Shown: positions 1 through 5,860 of the stretch, piece by piece
How positions within the stretch are numbered: the stretch's first letter is position 1
Layout of the letters: every line of letters begins with the position of its first letter
NCBI GenBank assembly: GCA_964482605.1
Contig: CAYZYS010000130.1
Location: forward strand, 1 to 5,860
Origin: Bacteroides_F sp964482605
GTDB lineage: Bacteria; Bacillota; Clostridia; Lachnospirales; Lachnospiraceae
Length of the DNA stretch: 5,860 nucleotides
Direction: 5' to 3'
The notes under the pieces: model-generated
Databases searched by the model: none
Told to the model about the DNA's origin: nothing
Seen by the model: only the letters and a program-made list of their open reading frames with translations
Made by a program: the position numbers and the translations under genes

Positions 1-970
1 TAACCGCATACACACCGCCTGCCTCGTTTAAGTCCTCCATGTATGTAGGACCTGCCGGTGCCAGATGGCAAAGGTTCGGTGTCTTTTCACTTATTCCATT
101 GGCAAATGATATGTCAAAGTCGAAGCCCACCTCATGCGCAATGGCAGGAAGGTGAAGCATGCTGTTGGTTGAGCAGCCAAGCGCCATGTCAACGGTAAGG
201 GCGTTGAGTATTGCCTCACGGGTGATGATGTCCCTCGGCCTTATGTTGCGGCGGTACAGCTCCATCACCTGCATACCCGCATGCTTTGCGAGCTTGATTC
301 TCTCTGAATATACCGCAGGGATTGTGCCGTTGCCCCTGAGCCCCATTCCAAGCGCCTCTGTGAGGCAGTTCATGCTGTTGGCGGTATACATTCCTGAACA
401 TGAGCCACAGGTAGGACATGTCTTTTCCTCATATTCCTTGAGCTCATCCTCCGTTATCTTTCATGCGGCACGTGCGCCGACAGCCTCAAACATGCTGGAG
501 AGGCTGGTCTTGCAGCCCTTCACATGCCCTGCAAGCATTGGGCCGCCGCTGACAAATACAGTCGGCACATTCACCCTTGCCGCAGCCATGAGAAGCCCCG
601 GAACATTTTTATCGCAGTTCGGAACCATGACGAGGGCATCAAACTGGTGGGCGGTTGCCATGCACTCAGTTGAATCCGCAATCAGGTCACGGGTGACAAG
701 CGAATACTTCATTCCAATATGCCCCATGGCGATACCGTCACAGACTGCAATCGCCGGGAACACAACAGGTGTTCCGCCTGCCATTGCAACGCCCAGCTTT
801 ACTGCCTCAACAATCTTGTCAATGTTCATATGCCCAGGCACAATCTCATTGTAGGAGCTCACGATTCCAACCAATGGCTTCTTCATCTCCTCCTCTGTCA
901 TTCCCAGCGCATTAAACAGGGAACGGTGAGGTGCCTGCTGTTCACCAACTCTTACTGCATCACTCTTCAT
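1..970 (-). pseudogene. ilvD: dihydroxy-acid dehydratase, 5' part, interrupted by one in-frame TGA
   Basis: IlvD is an Fe-S enzyme of the cytoplasm that dehydrates 2,3-dihydroxy-3-methyl acids to 2-keto acids in valine, isoleucine and leucine synthesis. The reading frame starts at ATG 970 behind GGAGG (977-981, 6-base gap). Family marks are CDG around Asp78, the NCDK motif (Cys119, Asp120, Lys121; metal, cluster and carbamylated-lysine site) and, past the stop, CPTCGSCSG (Cys185 to Gly193). Codon 170 (461-463) is TGA where relatives have Gly, as in the usual Ala-Ala-Gly-Lys-Ile-Thr. The same frame then continues intact to base 2, so this is one substitution (GGA to TGA), not a frameshift. About 323 of the usual 550-560 codons are here; the rest lies beyond the left edge. 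As read, translation gives 169 residues lacking the second cluster motif, so it should be inactive. A sequencing error or a real recent nonsense mutation are both possible. It lies 56 bases downstream of leuB, probably in the same operon. Confidence 0.9.
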
Positions 971-976
971 TTTAAT

Positions 977-981
977 CCTCC
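977..981 (-). promoter_or_regulatory. ilvD ribosome binding site in the leuB-ilvD gap
   Basis: GGAGG lies 6 bases before ATG 970. It is a strong site, showing that ilvD is initiated on its own and does not depend on coupling with leuB. The remaining 971-1026 interval has no hairpin with a T run and no convincing promoter, which fits a shared leuB-ilvD transcript. Confidence 0.8.
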
Positions 982-1026
982 ATACATAAATGCTTTTTAA
1001 GCCTGATTAATTTCCATTTAACAAAA

Positions 1027-2109
1027 TCAGATACGCTCCGCAATCAAATCTCCCATGCGGGTTGTTGACACCTGGTTCATCCCGTCATCCATTATGTCAA
1101 CCGTGCGGTAGCCATCCTTCAATACCTTCCTGACCGCTGCCTCCACGGCATCGGCTTCCGCATCAAGGTCAAGGGAATACCTAAGCAGCATTGCCGCGGA
1201 AAGTATGGTTGCTATCGGATTGGCAATGTCCTTTCCCGCAATGTCAGGTGCAGAGCCATGGCTTGGCTCGTAAAGTCCGAGCTTTGTGGCACCAAGGCTT
1301 GCAGACGACAGCATTCCGATTGAGCCCGTAATCATGCTTGCCTCGTCGGAGAGGATGTCACCAAACATGTTCTCCGTGAGAATCACGTCAAACTGCCCAG
1401 GATTCATCACAAGCTGCATCGCACAATTGTCAACCAGCATGTCAGTCACCGTAACCTCAGGGAAGTCCTTGCCGACCTCCTTGACCACGCTTCTCCAGAG
1501 CCTTGAGGAATCAAGCACATTTGCCTTGTCCACGCTGATAATCCTCTTGCCGCGCTTCATTGCAATCTCGTATGCCTTGACGGCAATTCTTCTAATCTCT
1601 TCCTCGCTGTATGTAAGGGTGTCCACTGCAACCCTTTTGCCATCCACGACATCAGTGTGCCTCTCCCCAAAGTAAAGGCCTCCGGTAAGCTCCCTCATGA
1701 TTACCATGTCAAAGCCCTCACCGATTATGTCCTCCTTCAGTGGACATGCACCCTTCAACTCATCAAAGAGGTACGCCGGCCTTATGTTGGCAAAAAGCCC
1801 CAGTTCCTTGCGTATTTTAAGAAGCCCTGCCTCCGGACGCAGGTTCGGCTCAACGTCATACCACCTCGAATTGCCCACATTGCCGCCAACCGCACCGAGC
1901 AGCACCGCATCTGAAGCCCTTGCAATCGCCAGCGCCTCATCCGTCAGCGGCACGCCGTACTCGTCTATTGAGCAGCCGCCCATCAGAATTTCGGTAAAGT
2001 TAAATTCGTGCCCGAATTTTTCCGCCACCCTGTCGAGTATCTTCCTTGCCTCCCTCACAATTTCAGGGCCAATCCCGTCCCCAGGGATTAATGTAATGTC
2101 ATACGCCAT
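1027..2109 (-). CDS. leuB: 3-isopropylmalate dehydrogenase
   Basis: LeuB oxidatively decarboxylates (2R,3S)-3-isopropylmalate with NAD+ to 2-oxoisocaproate, the third step of the leucine branch, as a cytoplasmic dimer. The 360-residue product has the normal family length. It begins with the family's LIPGDGIGPE motif (residues 7-16). Substrate-binding residues fall where expected from the Thermus enzyme: Arg100, Arg110, Arg139, Tyr146 and Lys195. Metal-binding aspartates are Asp227, Asp251 and Asp255, the last two inside the signature NMFGDILSDEAS (247-258). The nucleotide-binding loop HGSAPDIAGKDIANP is at 284-298. I chose ATG 2109 because GGAG at 2118-2121 sits 8 bases upstream and the protein motif starts at once. 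The open frame extends 87 codons further, but that extension has no family similarity and crosses the promoter region and a gene on the other strand. ilvD follows 56 bases downstream. The stop is TGA. Confidence 0.97.
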   Translation of the reverse strand: MAYDITLIPGDGIGPEIVREARKILDRVAEKFGHEFNFTEILMGGCSIDEYGVPLTDEALAIARASDAVLLGAVGGNVGNSRWYDVEPNLRPEAGLLKIRKELGLFANIRPAYLFDELKGACPLKEDIIGEGFDMVIMRELTGGLYFGERHTDVVDGKRVAVDTLTYSEEEIRRIAVKAYEIAMKRGKRIISVDKANVLDSSRLWRSVVKEVGKDFPEVTVTDMLVDNCAMQLVMNPGQFDVILTENMFGDILSDEASMITGSIGMLSSASLGATKLGLYEPSHGSAPDIAGKDIANPIATILSAAMLLRYSLDLDAEADAVEAAVRKVLKDGYRTVDIMDDGMNQVSTTRMGDLIAERI

Positions 2110-2117
2110 ATCCCAAT

Positions 2118-2121
2118 CTCC
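2118..2121 (-). promoter_or_regulatory. leuB ribosome binding site
   Basis: GGAG on the minus strand, 8 bases before ATG 2109. It settles the leuB start against the longer open frame that begins at 2370. A second purine-rich stretch (GAGGTGG, 2125-2131) lies farther out and may add to binding. Confidence 0.7.
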
Positions 2122-2140
2122 ATTCCACCTCAAGCTTATA

Positions 2141-2169
2141 TTGATAAAATCGCACTTGTCTTTTATAAT
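2141..2169 (+). promoter_or_regulatory. predicted sigma-A promoter for the small membrane protein gene
   Basis: Plus-strand -35 TTGATA (2141-2146) and a perfect -10 TATAAT (2164-2169) with a 17-base spacer. Transcription would start near 2176, about 60 bases before ATG 2236. The -10 lies on the same bases as the -10 of the oppositely directed leuB promoter, shifted by one. A second TATAAT at 2207-2212 has no good -35 partner. Confidence 0.65.
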
Positions 2170-2193
2170 AATCCAATGTAAAATTATTTTCAA
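2165..2193 (-). promoter_or_regulatory. predicted sigma-A promoter for leuB-ilvD
   Basis: Minus-strand -35 TTGAAA (2188-2193) and -10 TATTAT (2165-2170) are separated by exactly 17 bases, each one mismatch from consensus. Transcription would start near 2158 and give a leader of about 49 bases. That is too short for a T-box or a leader-peptide attenuator, so control would have to act at initiation. A second, weaker pair lies upstream: TTGGCT (2218-2223) and TATTAT (2195-2200), also with a 17-base spacer. Predicted from sequence only; the region is AT-rich, so some matches could be chance. Confidence 0.65.
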
Positions 2194-2235
2194 CATAATA
2201 TTTATATATAATACCATAGCCAAAGGAGACACCAT

Positions 2236-2577
2236 ATGGAGGAACGCATCAAGAACTACCGCAAATACCTTGAGGACATGGTGGAGGCAGATGACCTTGA
2301 AGCCATGAAGAAGGCTTATCCTGACATTTTGACCCAGATTGGATTTTTCCAGCACGAAAGATTCGTACACCTGCTTGTGACTGTCACATTTGCGCTGCTG
2401 GCAATGCTTGGGCTCATGTTCTTCATCTCAACAGAGCTTTTTGCAGCACTCATACTTTTCCTGCTGTACATGGGGCTTCTCATCCCCTACATCAGGCATT
2501 ACTACATACTTGAAAATTACACCCAAAGGCTTTACTCGCTGTATGACGCCATAAGGGAACGGTTAGGCAATGCCTGA
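2236..2577 (+). CDS. small two-helix membrane protein of unknown function
   Basis: The product has 113 residues and starts at ATG 2236 behind AAAGGAGA (2222-2229, core AGGAG 7 bases from the ATG). Residues 1-43 are polar and charged and likely helical. Two hydrophobic segments follow, about 44-64 and 67-87, joined by a very short turn (Ser65, Thr66, Glu67), so it should form a membrane hairpin. The tail, from Arg87 on, is polar and rich in Tyr, Arg and His. The charged ends suggest both termini are cytoplasmic. There is no signal peptide and no catalytic motif. The flanks of the hairpin, QHER (39-42) and PYIRHYYILEN (84-94), look like the most constrained parts, and the whole resembles short uncharacterised proteins of Lachnospiraceae; that is an impression, not a search result. 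It is divergent from leuB, convergent with the large minus-strand gene, and appears to be a single-gene unit with its own promoter and terminator. Confidence 0.85.
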   Translation: MEERIKNYRKYLEDMVEADDLEAMKKAYPDILTQIGFFQHERFVHLLVTVTFALLAMLGLMFFISTELFAALILFLLYMGLLIPYIRHYYILENYTQRLYSLYDAIRERLGNA

Positions 2578-2590
2578 CCGTCCCCTTTTT
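2555..2590 (+). terminator. Rho-independent terminator overlapping the end of the small membrane protein gene
   Basis: Bases 2555-2568 pair with 2572-2584: GGGA with TCCC, then after a bulged A (2559) CGG with CCG, then six further pairs including one G-U, closing a three-base loop (2569-2571). Five T follow at 2586-2590. The 5' arm encodes the last residues of the protein and the stop codon (2575-2577) lies in the 3' arm. On the minus strand the G-U pair becomes a mismatch and only a poor T run (CTTAT) follows, so it should work much less well for the large gene ending at 2600. Confidence 0.85.
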
Positions 2591-2599
2591 CAATATGTG

Positions 2600-5335
2600 T
2601 CATCCATTTTCACCATTACCGCATTTCGGGCAAACATTTCCGATTCCATACACATGACCGCAGCGCAGGCAGCATTTGATTTCATGCTTTTCGCGTATAA
2701 GATATTCCGCATTTCTTGATATTGGTTTTTCCTTGAGATACCCTATGAAGCGGTTAAGCCGCCCCACATAGCCCTCAAGTGCGGCCTTATCCTTAAGACG
2801 GCTCGCAATTCGGTATGCCCCGCCCTGCGTCCTTGCGTATATGCCCTTGCCAAACAGCCCTCCCTGCACGTAGAGCTGCTCAATGTCACCAACCTTGATT
2901 CTCCCCACTTCGCCACCGCCGCCATAATACACTGCATCCGGCGTCAGCAGAAAGCCCTTCCTTCCATCATTGCCCTTGGTCATGTCATAAACCATCAGCG
3001 GATATTCAAATGCATCCAATGGCGCAAAGCAGTAGTTGGCGTTGTGGAATATTATGGCATCGGCATCATCACATTCCCTCTTCCACATCCTTGCGACATC
3101 ATACATGTACACGCCCGGGATGTCGCCCTCATTAAATCCCGTGTCCCTTATGAGCTTTCCAACCAGGCTGCGGCATTCATCCCTTTTGATTCCCTCAAGG
3201 CGCCTGATGATTCTCCCAAGTGCATCCTCCTTGATGTCAGGCAGGAAATCACCCTTGAATATGTCATGGTACGCATCAAGGCTGTCATCATAATCGCAGT
3301 CCATGAGCTTGTCGCATATTGCGTCCACCTTCGCCTCGTCCAGCTTGCGCACCGTCTTGAGAAGCTCATCCGCCGCCGCCTTTTTGTTCCTCTCAAGGTA
3401 ATCCAGCTTGCCGACTGCATCAGCCAGCGCGACAAGCGCCTTCCTGTCCTTGGGACGCTTGTTGTTTTTGCGTATGTACTCCCCAAGCTCCCTTAGCTCA
3501 ACCGCATCCCTCCTGCCATCAAGCTCGGCAAGATAATCAGCGTTGTCCATGCCCGAATATTCCATAAGCTTCGACTTAAATGAATTGTACTCCTGCAGTG
3601 AAGGCTCATTGGGAAGGGACAGCATGAGCCCCTCCATCTCCCTCCTTCCTGTAATGTCCATGAGGTTCTTCAGGGACTTCGCCGCTGCCCTCCTTGCATC
3701 ATCAGGGTAAATGCCGAGCTTTACCTTTTCATATGCAGCCGCCACGTCCTTGTAGCTTCCGCCTGATACGCCTGACAATATGCCCTTAAGCTCCAGAAGC
3801 CTTAACTGGTTTAACTGCTTTCCAACCGCAGCCCCAATGCCCTTTAGCTGTCTTAACTGCTCAAACCCTTCGTCACCATTGCCATCGGAATTGTCAGTCT
3901 CCCTGACACGCCTTGCTATGTCCTGCTCAGCCTCCTCAAGCTCCTCCTTGGTCATTCTGCTGATTTTACCAAGGAACTCCTGGTCATACACCCTGTTGGC
4001 AGCATTACCGCCTGCTTTATCCGCATTTCTGCCAGACACATCATTCTTACCTGAAATTCCAGTTTTCTCTGATGTGCTGTTTTTTTCTAATATACCAGCT
4101 TTTCCTGACGGGGCAGTTTTTTCTGACTTGCCAGTTTTTTCTGAAATGTTGGATTTTTCTGATATGCCGTTTTTTTCCGGTTTGGCATTTTTCTTTGCCG
4201 AAAGCCATTTATTTCCAAGGCCACGCCTCTTAACCTCACCGTGAAGCTGCTTCTCAGCCTGTCTTGCGACATCCTCCGGGAACATGGCCGAATCACTTTT
4301 CTCCCATGCAGCCATGAGCTCCTCATCAGATGCCTCTGCCACATTGGCAAACAAGCTTTTCAGCCTGGCAAGCTCATCATCCGCATTCTGCGGTTCATCA
4401 GGACTTGACAGATAGCGGTTGAGGTTGCTGTTGCATGTCCTGTCCCCATTCTTGCTTATCATTTCAAGGTAATCATCATACGCCACGGAATCCTCCTCGA
4501 AGTCCATGACATACACCTCATAATCCATGAGAACCCTGTCCGGACGTGGCGTATAAAATACCATACACTTAGGGCATGTATAAACCCTTGACGCAAGTAC
4601 CTTTCCCTCATCAGTGTCTATAATTTCCTCAGCACCGTCAGGATACACGGTCATATGGAGTTTTTCACCGCAGGCAGGACATTTGTACCCTGTGCAGTAA
4701 AAATGCTTTCCCATCCTGGAATGCTTCCGCTGCTCCAGCGTGGTCACTTCCTTGGCAAAGGCAATGTCAGCGCTTTTCCACACAATCTTGTGCCAGAGCC
4801 CGATTTTTTGCCTGTCCTCAAGTGACACATCGGCTCCCTGCCCTTCCGCGGCATCAGCCTCACCCTCCGCCACGTCAGCGTGAAGATATTCCAAAATTAG
4901 GCCGATTACCTCCTCATATGTAATCCTTATTCCATCCTTGTAGAAGCGGCAGTTTTCCCCCGTTGCCTCCACACTGGCGCCAACTTCCTGCAGCACCCCG
5001 TTGAATATGGAATTAATCTGTGAATAATCCTGCTGAACCTTAAGCCCCTTTATCAGGTTCCACTTGCCAAACACATAGAGCACCATGTTCACGGAATTTT
5101 CCATAATCCTGTCAGAAGGCTGCACCAGCTCATCACCGTCAAGCTCTTCCTCTATCACGGTTCCGATTATCTTACGGTTATCAAAGCTGAAAAGCAGGGA
5201 TTTCAGTGCCCCCGGAAGTATCAATGTATTATTGTTGAACACCAGCCTTCCATCCCATGCCACATTTTGCCCCATGACCTTGATGGTCTTGCGGAACACC
5301 GCATCCATGGTGGCATTCGCCCTCATTATCAGCAT
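2600..5335 (-). CDS. 911-residue zinc-ribbon protein of unknown function with a PH-like C-terminal segment
   Basis: I do not recognise this protein. Order of parts: an N-terminal region (about 1-152) with mixed strand and helix character; an acidic Ala/Gly/Glu-rich linker (154-174); a cysteine cluster with CPAC (219-222) and CPKC (254-257), plus Cys214, likely a treble-clef or ribbon zinc site; a helical part (about 318-372); a Lys/Ser/Glu hexapeptide-repeat linker (387-434); a long charged helical region (about 450-730); a beta-rich segment (about 794-868) resembling bacterial PH-like domains; and a C-terminal zinc ribbon (Cys889-x2-Cys892, Cys902-x2-Cys905). No signal peptide or membrane helix is evident, so it is probably cytoplasmic. 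The start at ATG 5335 follows GGTGAGGGG (GGTGA about 6 bases upstream); ATG codons 4 and 10 are alternatives. It lies 25 bases after purB, with no room for a separate promoter in the gap. No enzyme motif is seen; a scaffold or regulatory role is only a guess. Confidence 0.9.
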   Translation of the reverse strand: MLIMRANATMDAVFRKTIKVMGQNVAWDGRLVFNNNTLILPGALKSLLFSFDNRKIIGTVIEEELDGDELVQPSDRIMENSVNMVLYVFGKWNLIKGLKVQQDYSQINSIFNGVLQEVGASVEATGENCRFYKDGIRITYEEVIGLILEYLHADVAEGEADAAEGQGADVSLEDRQKIGLWHKIVWKSADIAFAKEVTTLEQRKHSRMGKHFYCTGYKCPACGEKLHMTVYPDGAEEIIDTDEGKVLASRVYTCPKCMVFYTPRPDRVLMDYEVYVMDFEEDSVAYDDYLEMISKNGDRTCNSNLNRYLSSPDEPQNADDELARLKSLFANVAEASDEELMAAWEKSDSAMFPEDVARQAEKQLHGEVKRRGLGNKWLSAKKNAKPEKNGISEKSNISEKTGKSEKTAPSGKAGILEKNSTSEKTGISGKNDVSGRNADKAGGNAANRVYDQEFLGKISRMTKEELEEAEQDIARRVRETDNSDGNGDEGFEQLRQLKGIGAAVGKQLNQLRLLELKGILSGVSGGSYKDVAAAYEKVKLGIYPDDARRAAAKSLKNLMDITGRREMEGLMLSLPNEPSLQEYNSFKSKLMEYSGMDNADYLAELDGRRDAVELRELGEYIRKNNKRPKDRKALVALADAVGKLDYLERNKKAAADELLKTVRKLDEAKVDAICDKLMDCDYDDSLDAYHDIFKGDFLPDIKEDALGRIIRRLEGIKRDECRSLVGKLIRDTGFNEGDIPGVYMYDVARMWKRECDDADAIIFHNANYCFAPLDAFEYPLMVYDMTKGNDGRKGFLLTPDAVYYGGGGEVGRIKVGDIEQLYVQGGLFGKGIYARTQGGAYRIASRLKDKAALEGYVGRLNRFIGYLKEKPISRNAEYLIREKHEIKCCLRCGHVYGIGNVCPKCGNGENG
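4034..4177 (-). repeat. in-frame 18-base tandem repeat encoding a hexapeptide linker
   Basis: Eight degenerate 18-base units lie within the large gene and encode residues 387-434: EKNGIS, EKSNIS, EKTGKS, EKTAPS, GKAGIL, EKNSTS, EKTGIS, GKNDVS, with a decayed ninth (GRNADK) after them. The consensus is Glu-Lys-Thr/Asn-Gly-Ile-Ser. On the coding strand most units open with a run of five to seven A. The product is hydrophilic, basic and probably disordered, linking the N-terminal zinc-cluster half to the helical half. Units differ at the DNA level, so the array is not freshly expanded. Confidence 0.9.
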
Positions 5336-5360
5336 ATCCCCTCACCAGTCCCACATCACA

Positions 5361-5860
5361 TTACACGTTAATCTCAGCCGTAACCCCAAGCAGCTCCTTG
5401 TTTGCCTCAAGCAGCGGATTGACAACCTCATTGAGGTAATCCACAACCTGCTGTTCGGAACGCCCCGTATACCTTGACGGTTCCATCTTCTCCTTCAGCT
5501 CATCAAGCGTCACGCCAAACATTGGCTCCGCAGCAATGAGTTCAAGAAGGTTATTGTCCAGCCCCTCCTGCTTCACGCGCTTTCCAGCCTCCATTGAAAG
5601 CTCACGAATCCTCTCATGAAGCACCTGGCGGTCTCCACCCGCCTTGACGGCATCCATCATGATGTTTTCCGTTGCCATGAATGGAAGCTCCGCCATAAGA
5701 TGTCTGTTAATGACCTTGTCATATACCACAAGGCCGTCAACAACATTGAGGAAAAGGTCAAGTATGCCATCAACCGCAAGGAAGCCCTCCGGAATGGACA
5801 TTCTCTTGTTGGCTGAGTCATCAAGGGTTCTCTCAAACCACTGTGTCGAGGACACAATTG
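5361..5860 (-). CDS. purB: adenylosuccinate lyase, C-terminal part (cut by window edge)
   Basis: PurB cleaves fumarate from SAICAR and from adenylosuccinate in purine and AMP synthesis; it is a cytoplasmic homotetramer of the fumarase/aspartase superfamily. The last 165 residues are present, ending with TAA at 5361-5363. Near the right edge is the family segment TQWFERTLDDSAN, which contributes substrate-binding residues (Glu-Arg-Thr and Asp-Asp-Ser-Ala-Asn). It is followed by the helical core and the C-terminal domain with the expected DxLxExMxPxxYTGRSxxQV-like pattern. The superfamily signature loop (SSxMPxKxNP) and the start codon lie outside the window. The frame stays open to the edge (first complete codon ATT at 5856-5858), so the apparent GTG at 5855 is an internal Val, not a start. 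The large unassigned gene follows after 25 bases and may be co-transcribed. Confidence 0.95.
   Translation of the reverse strand, partial: IVSSTQWFERTLDDSANKRMSIPEGFLAVDGILDLFLNVVDGLVVYDKVINRHLMAELPFMATENIMMDAVKAGGDRQVLHERIRELSMEAGKRVKQEGLDNNLLELIAAEPMFGVTLDELKEKMEPSRYTGRSEQQVVDYLNEVVNPLLEANKELLGVTAEINV

Noticed and set aside
461..463. TGA read as glycine by a variant genetic code
   Set aside because: UGA as Gly is known in some candidate-phylum bacteria, but here TGA ends leuB (1027-1029), the small membrane gene (2575-2577) and the large gene (2600-2602) at sensible positions.
159..854. Long plus-strand open frame across ilvD
   Set aside because: It lies antisense to a clear IlvD coding sequence, has no ribosome binding site and its product has no recognisable features; it is a shadow of the conserved gene.
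971..1026. Separate promoter or terminator between leuB and ilvD
   Set aside because: A TTGTTA can be found, but there is no good -10 at the right distance and no hairpin followed by T residues; only the ilvD ribosome binding site is convincing.
2110..2158. T-box, riboswitch or leader-peptide attenuator before leuB
   Set aside because: The predicted leader is about 49 bases, with no stable hairpin pair and no leucine-rich short open frame.
2110..2370. N-terminal extension of leuB by 87 codons
   Set aside because: The extension lacks family similarity, runs antisense through the small membrane gene and the AT-rich promoter region, and LeuB normally starts just before the PGDGIGPE motif. ATG 2109 has a good ribosome binding site.
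3780..4244. Plus-strand open frame rich in Phe and Ser
   Set aside because: It is the antisense reading of the A-rich hexapeptide repeat and neighbouring helical coding sequence; the repeated Phe-Ser pattern simply mirrors the Glu-Lys codons.
5085..5477. Plus-strand open frame spanning the purB-large gene junction
   Set aside because: It overlaps two well-supported minus-strand coding ends and has no ribosome binding site or recognisable product.

Overview
The window looks like a chromosomal stretch from a Gram-positive anaerobe of the Clostridia, most likely Lachnospiraceae. Evidence is the sequence character of PurB, LeuB and IlvD, the strong AGGAGG-type ribosome binding sites, sigma-A-like promoters and an intermediate base composition. 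The family assignment is an inference from protein resemblance, not a search. No mobile element, CRISPR array, tRNA or rRNA is visible.

Layout from right to left (most genes are on the minus strand). (1) 5361-5860: C-terminal third of adenylosuccinate lyase (purB), cut by the window edge. (2) 2600-5335: a 911-residue protein starting 25 bases after purB. It has a four-cysteine cluster near the N-terminus, a hexapeptide-repeat linker, long charged helical regions with a degenerate repeat, a PH-like beta-rich segment and a C-terminal zinc ribbon. I cannot assign it a function. (3) 2236-2577, plus strand: a 113-residue two-helix membrane protein converging on the large gene, with a terminator hairpin built into its last codons. 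(4) 2110-2235: an AT-rich divergent promoter region. (5) 1027-2109: leuB, 3-isopropylmalate dehydrogenase. (6) 1-970: ilvD, dihydroxy-acid dehydratase, cut by the window edge and interrupted by one in-frame TGA at codon 170.

leuB and ilvD form a branched-chain amino acid unit: leucine-specific oxidation of 3-isopropylmalate, and the dehydration step shared by valine, isoleucine and leucine synthesis. They appear to be transcribed leftward from a promoter whose -10 element lies on the same bases as the -10 of the rightward promoter for the small membrane protein. purB (purine synthesis) and the large protein may share a transcript.

The points most worth a second look are the ilvD nonsense codon, the unassigned large zinc-ribbon protein with its 18-base A-rich repeats, and the symmetric shared -10 promoter.
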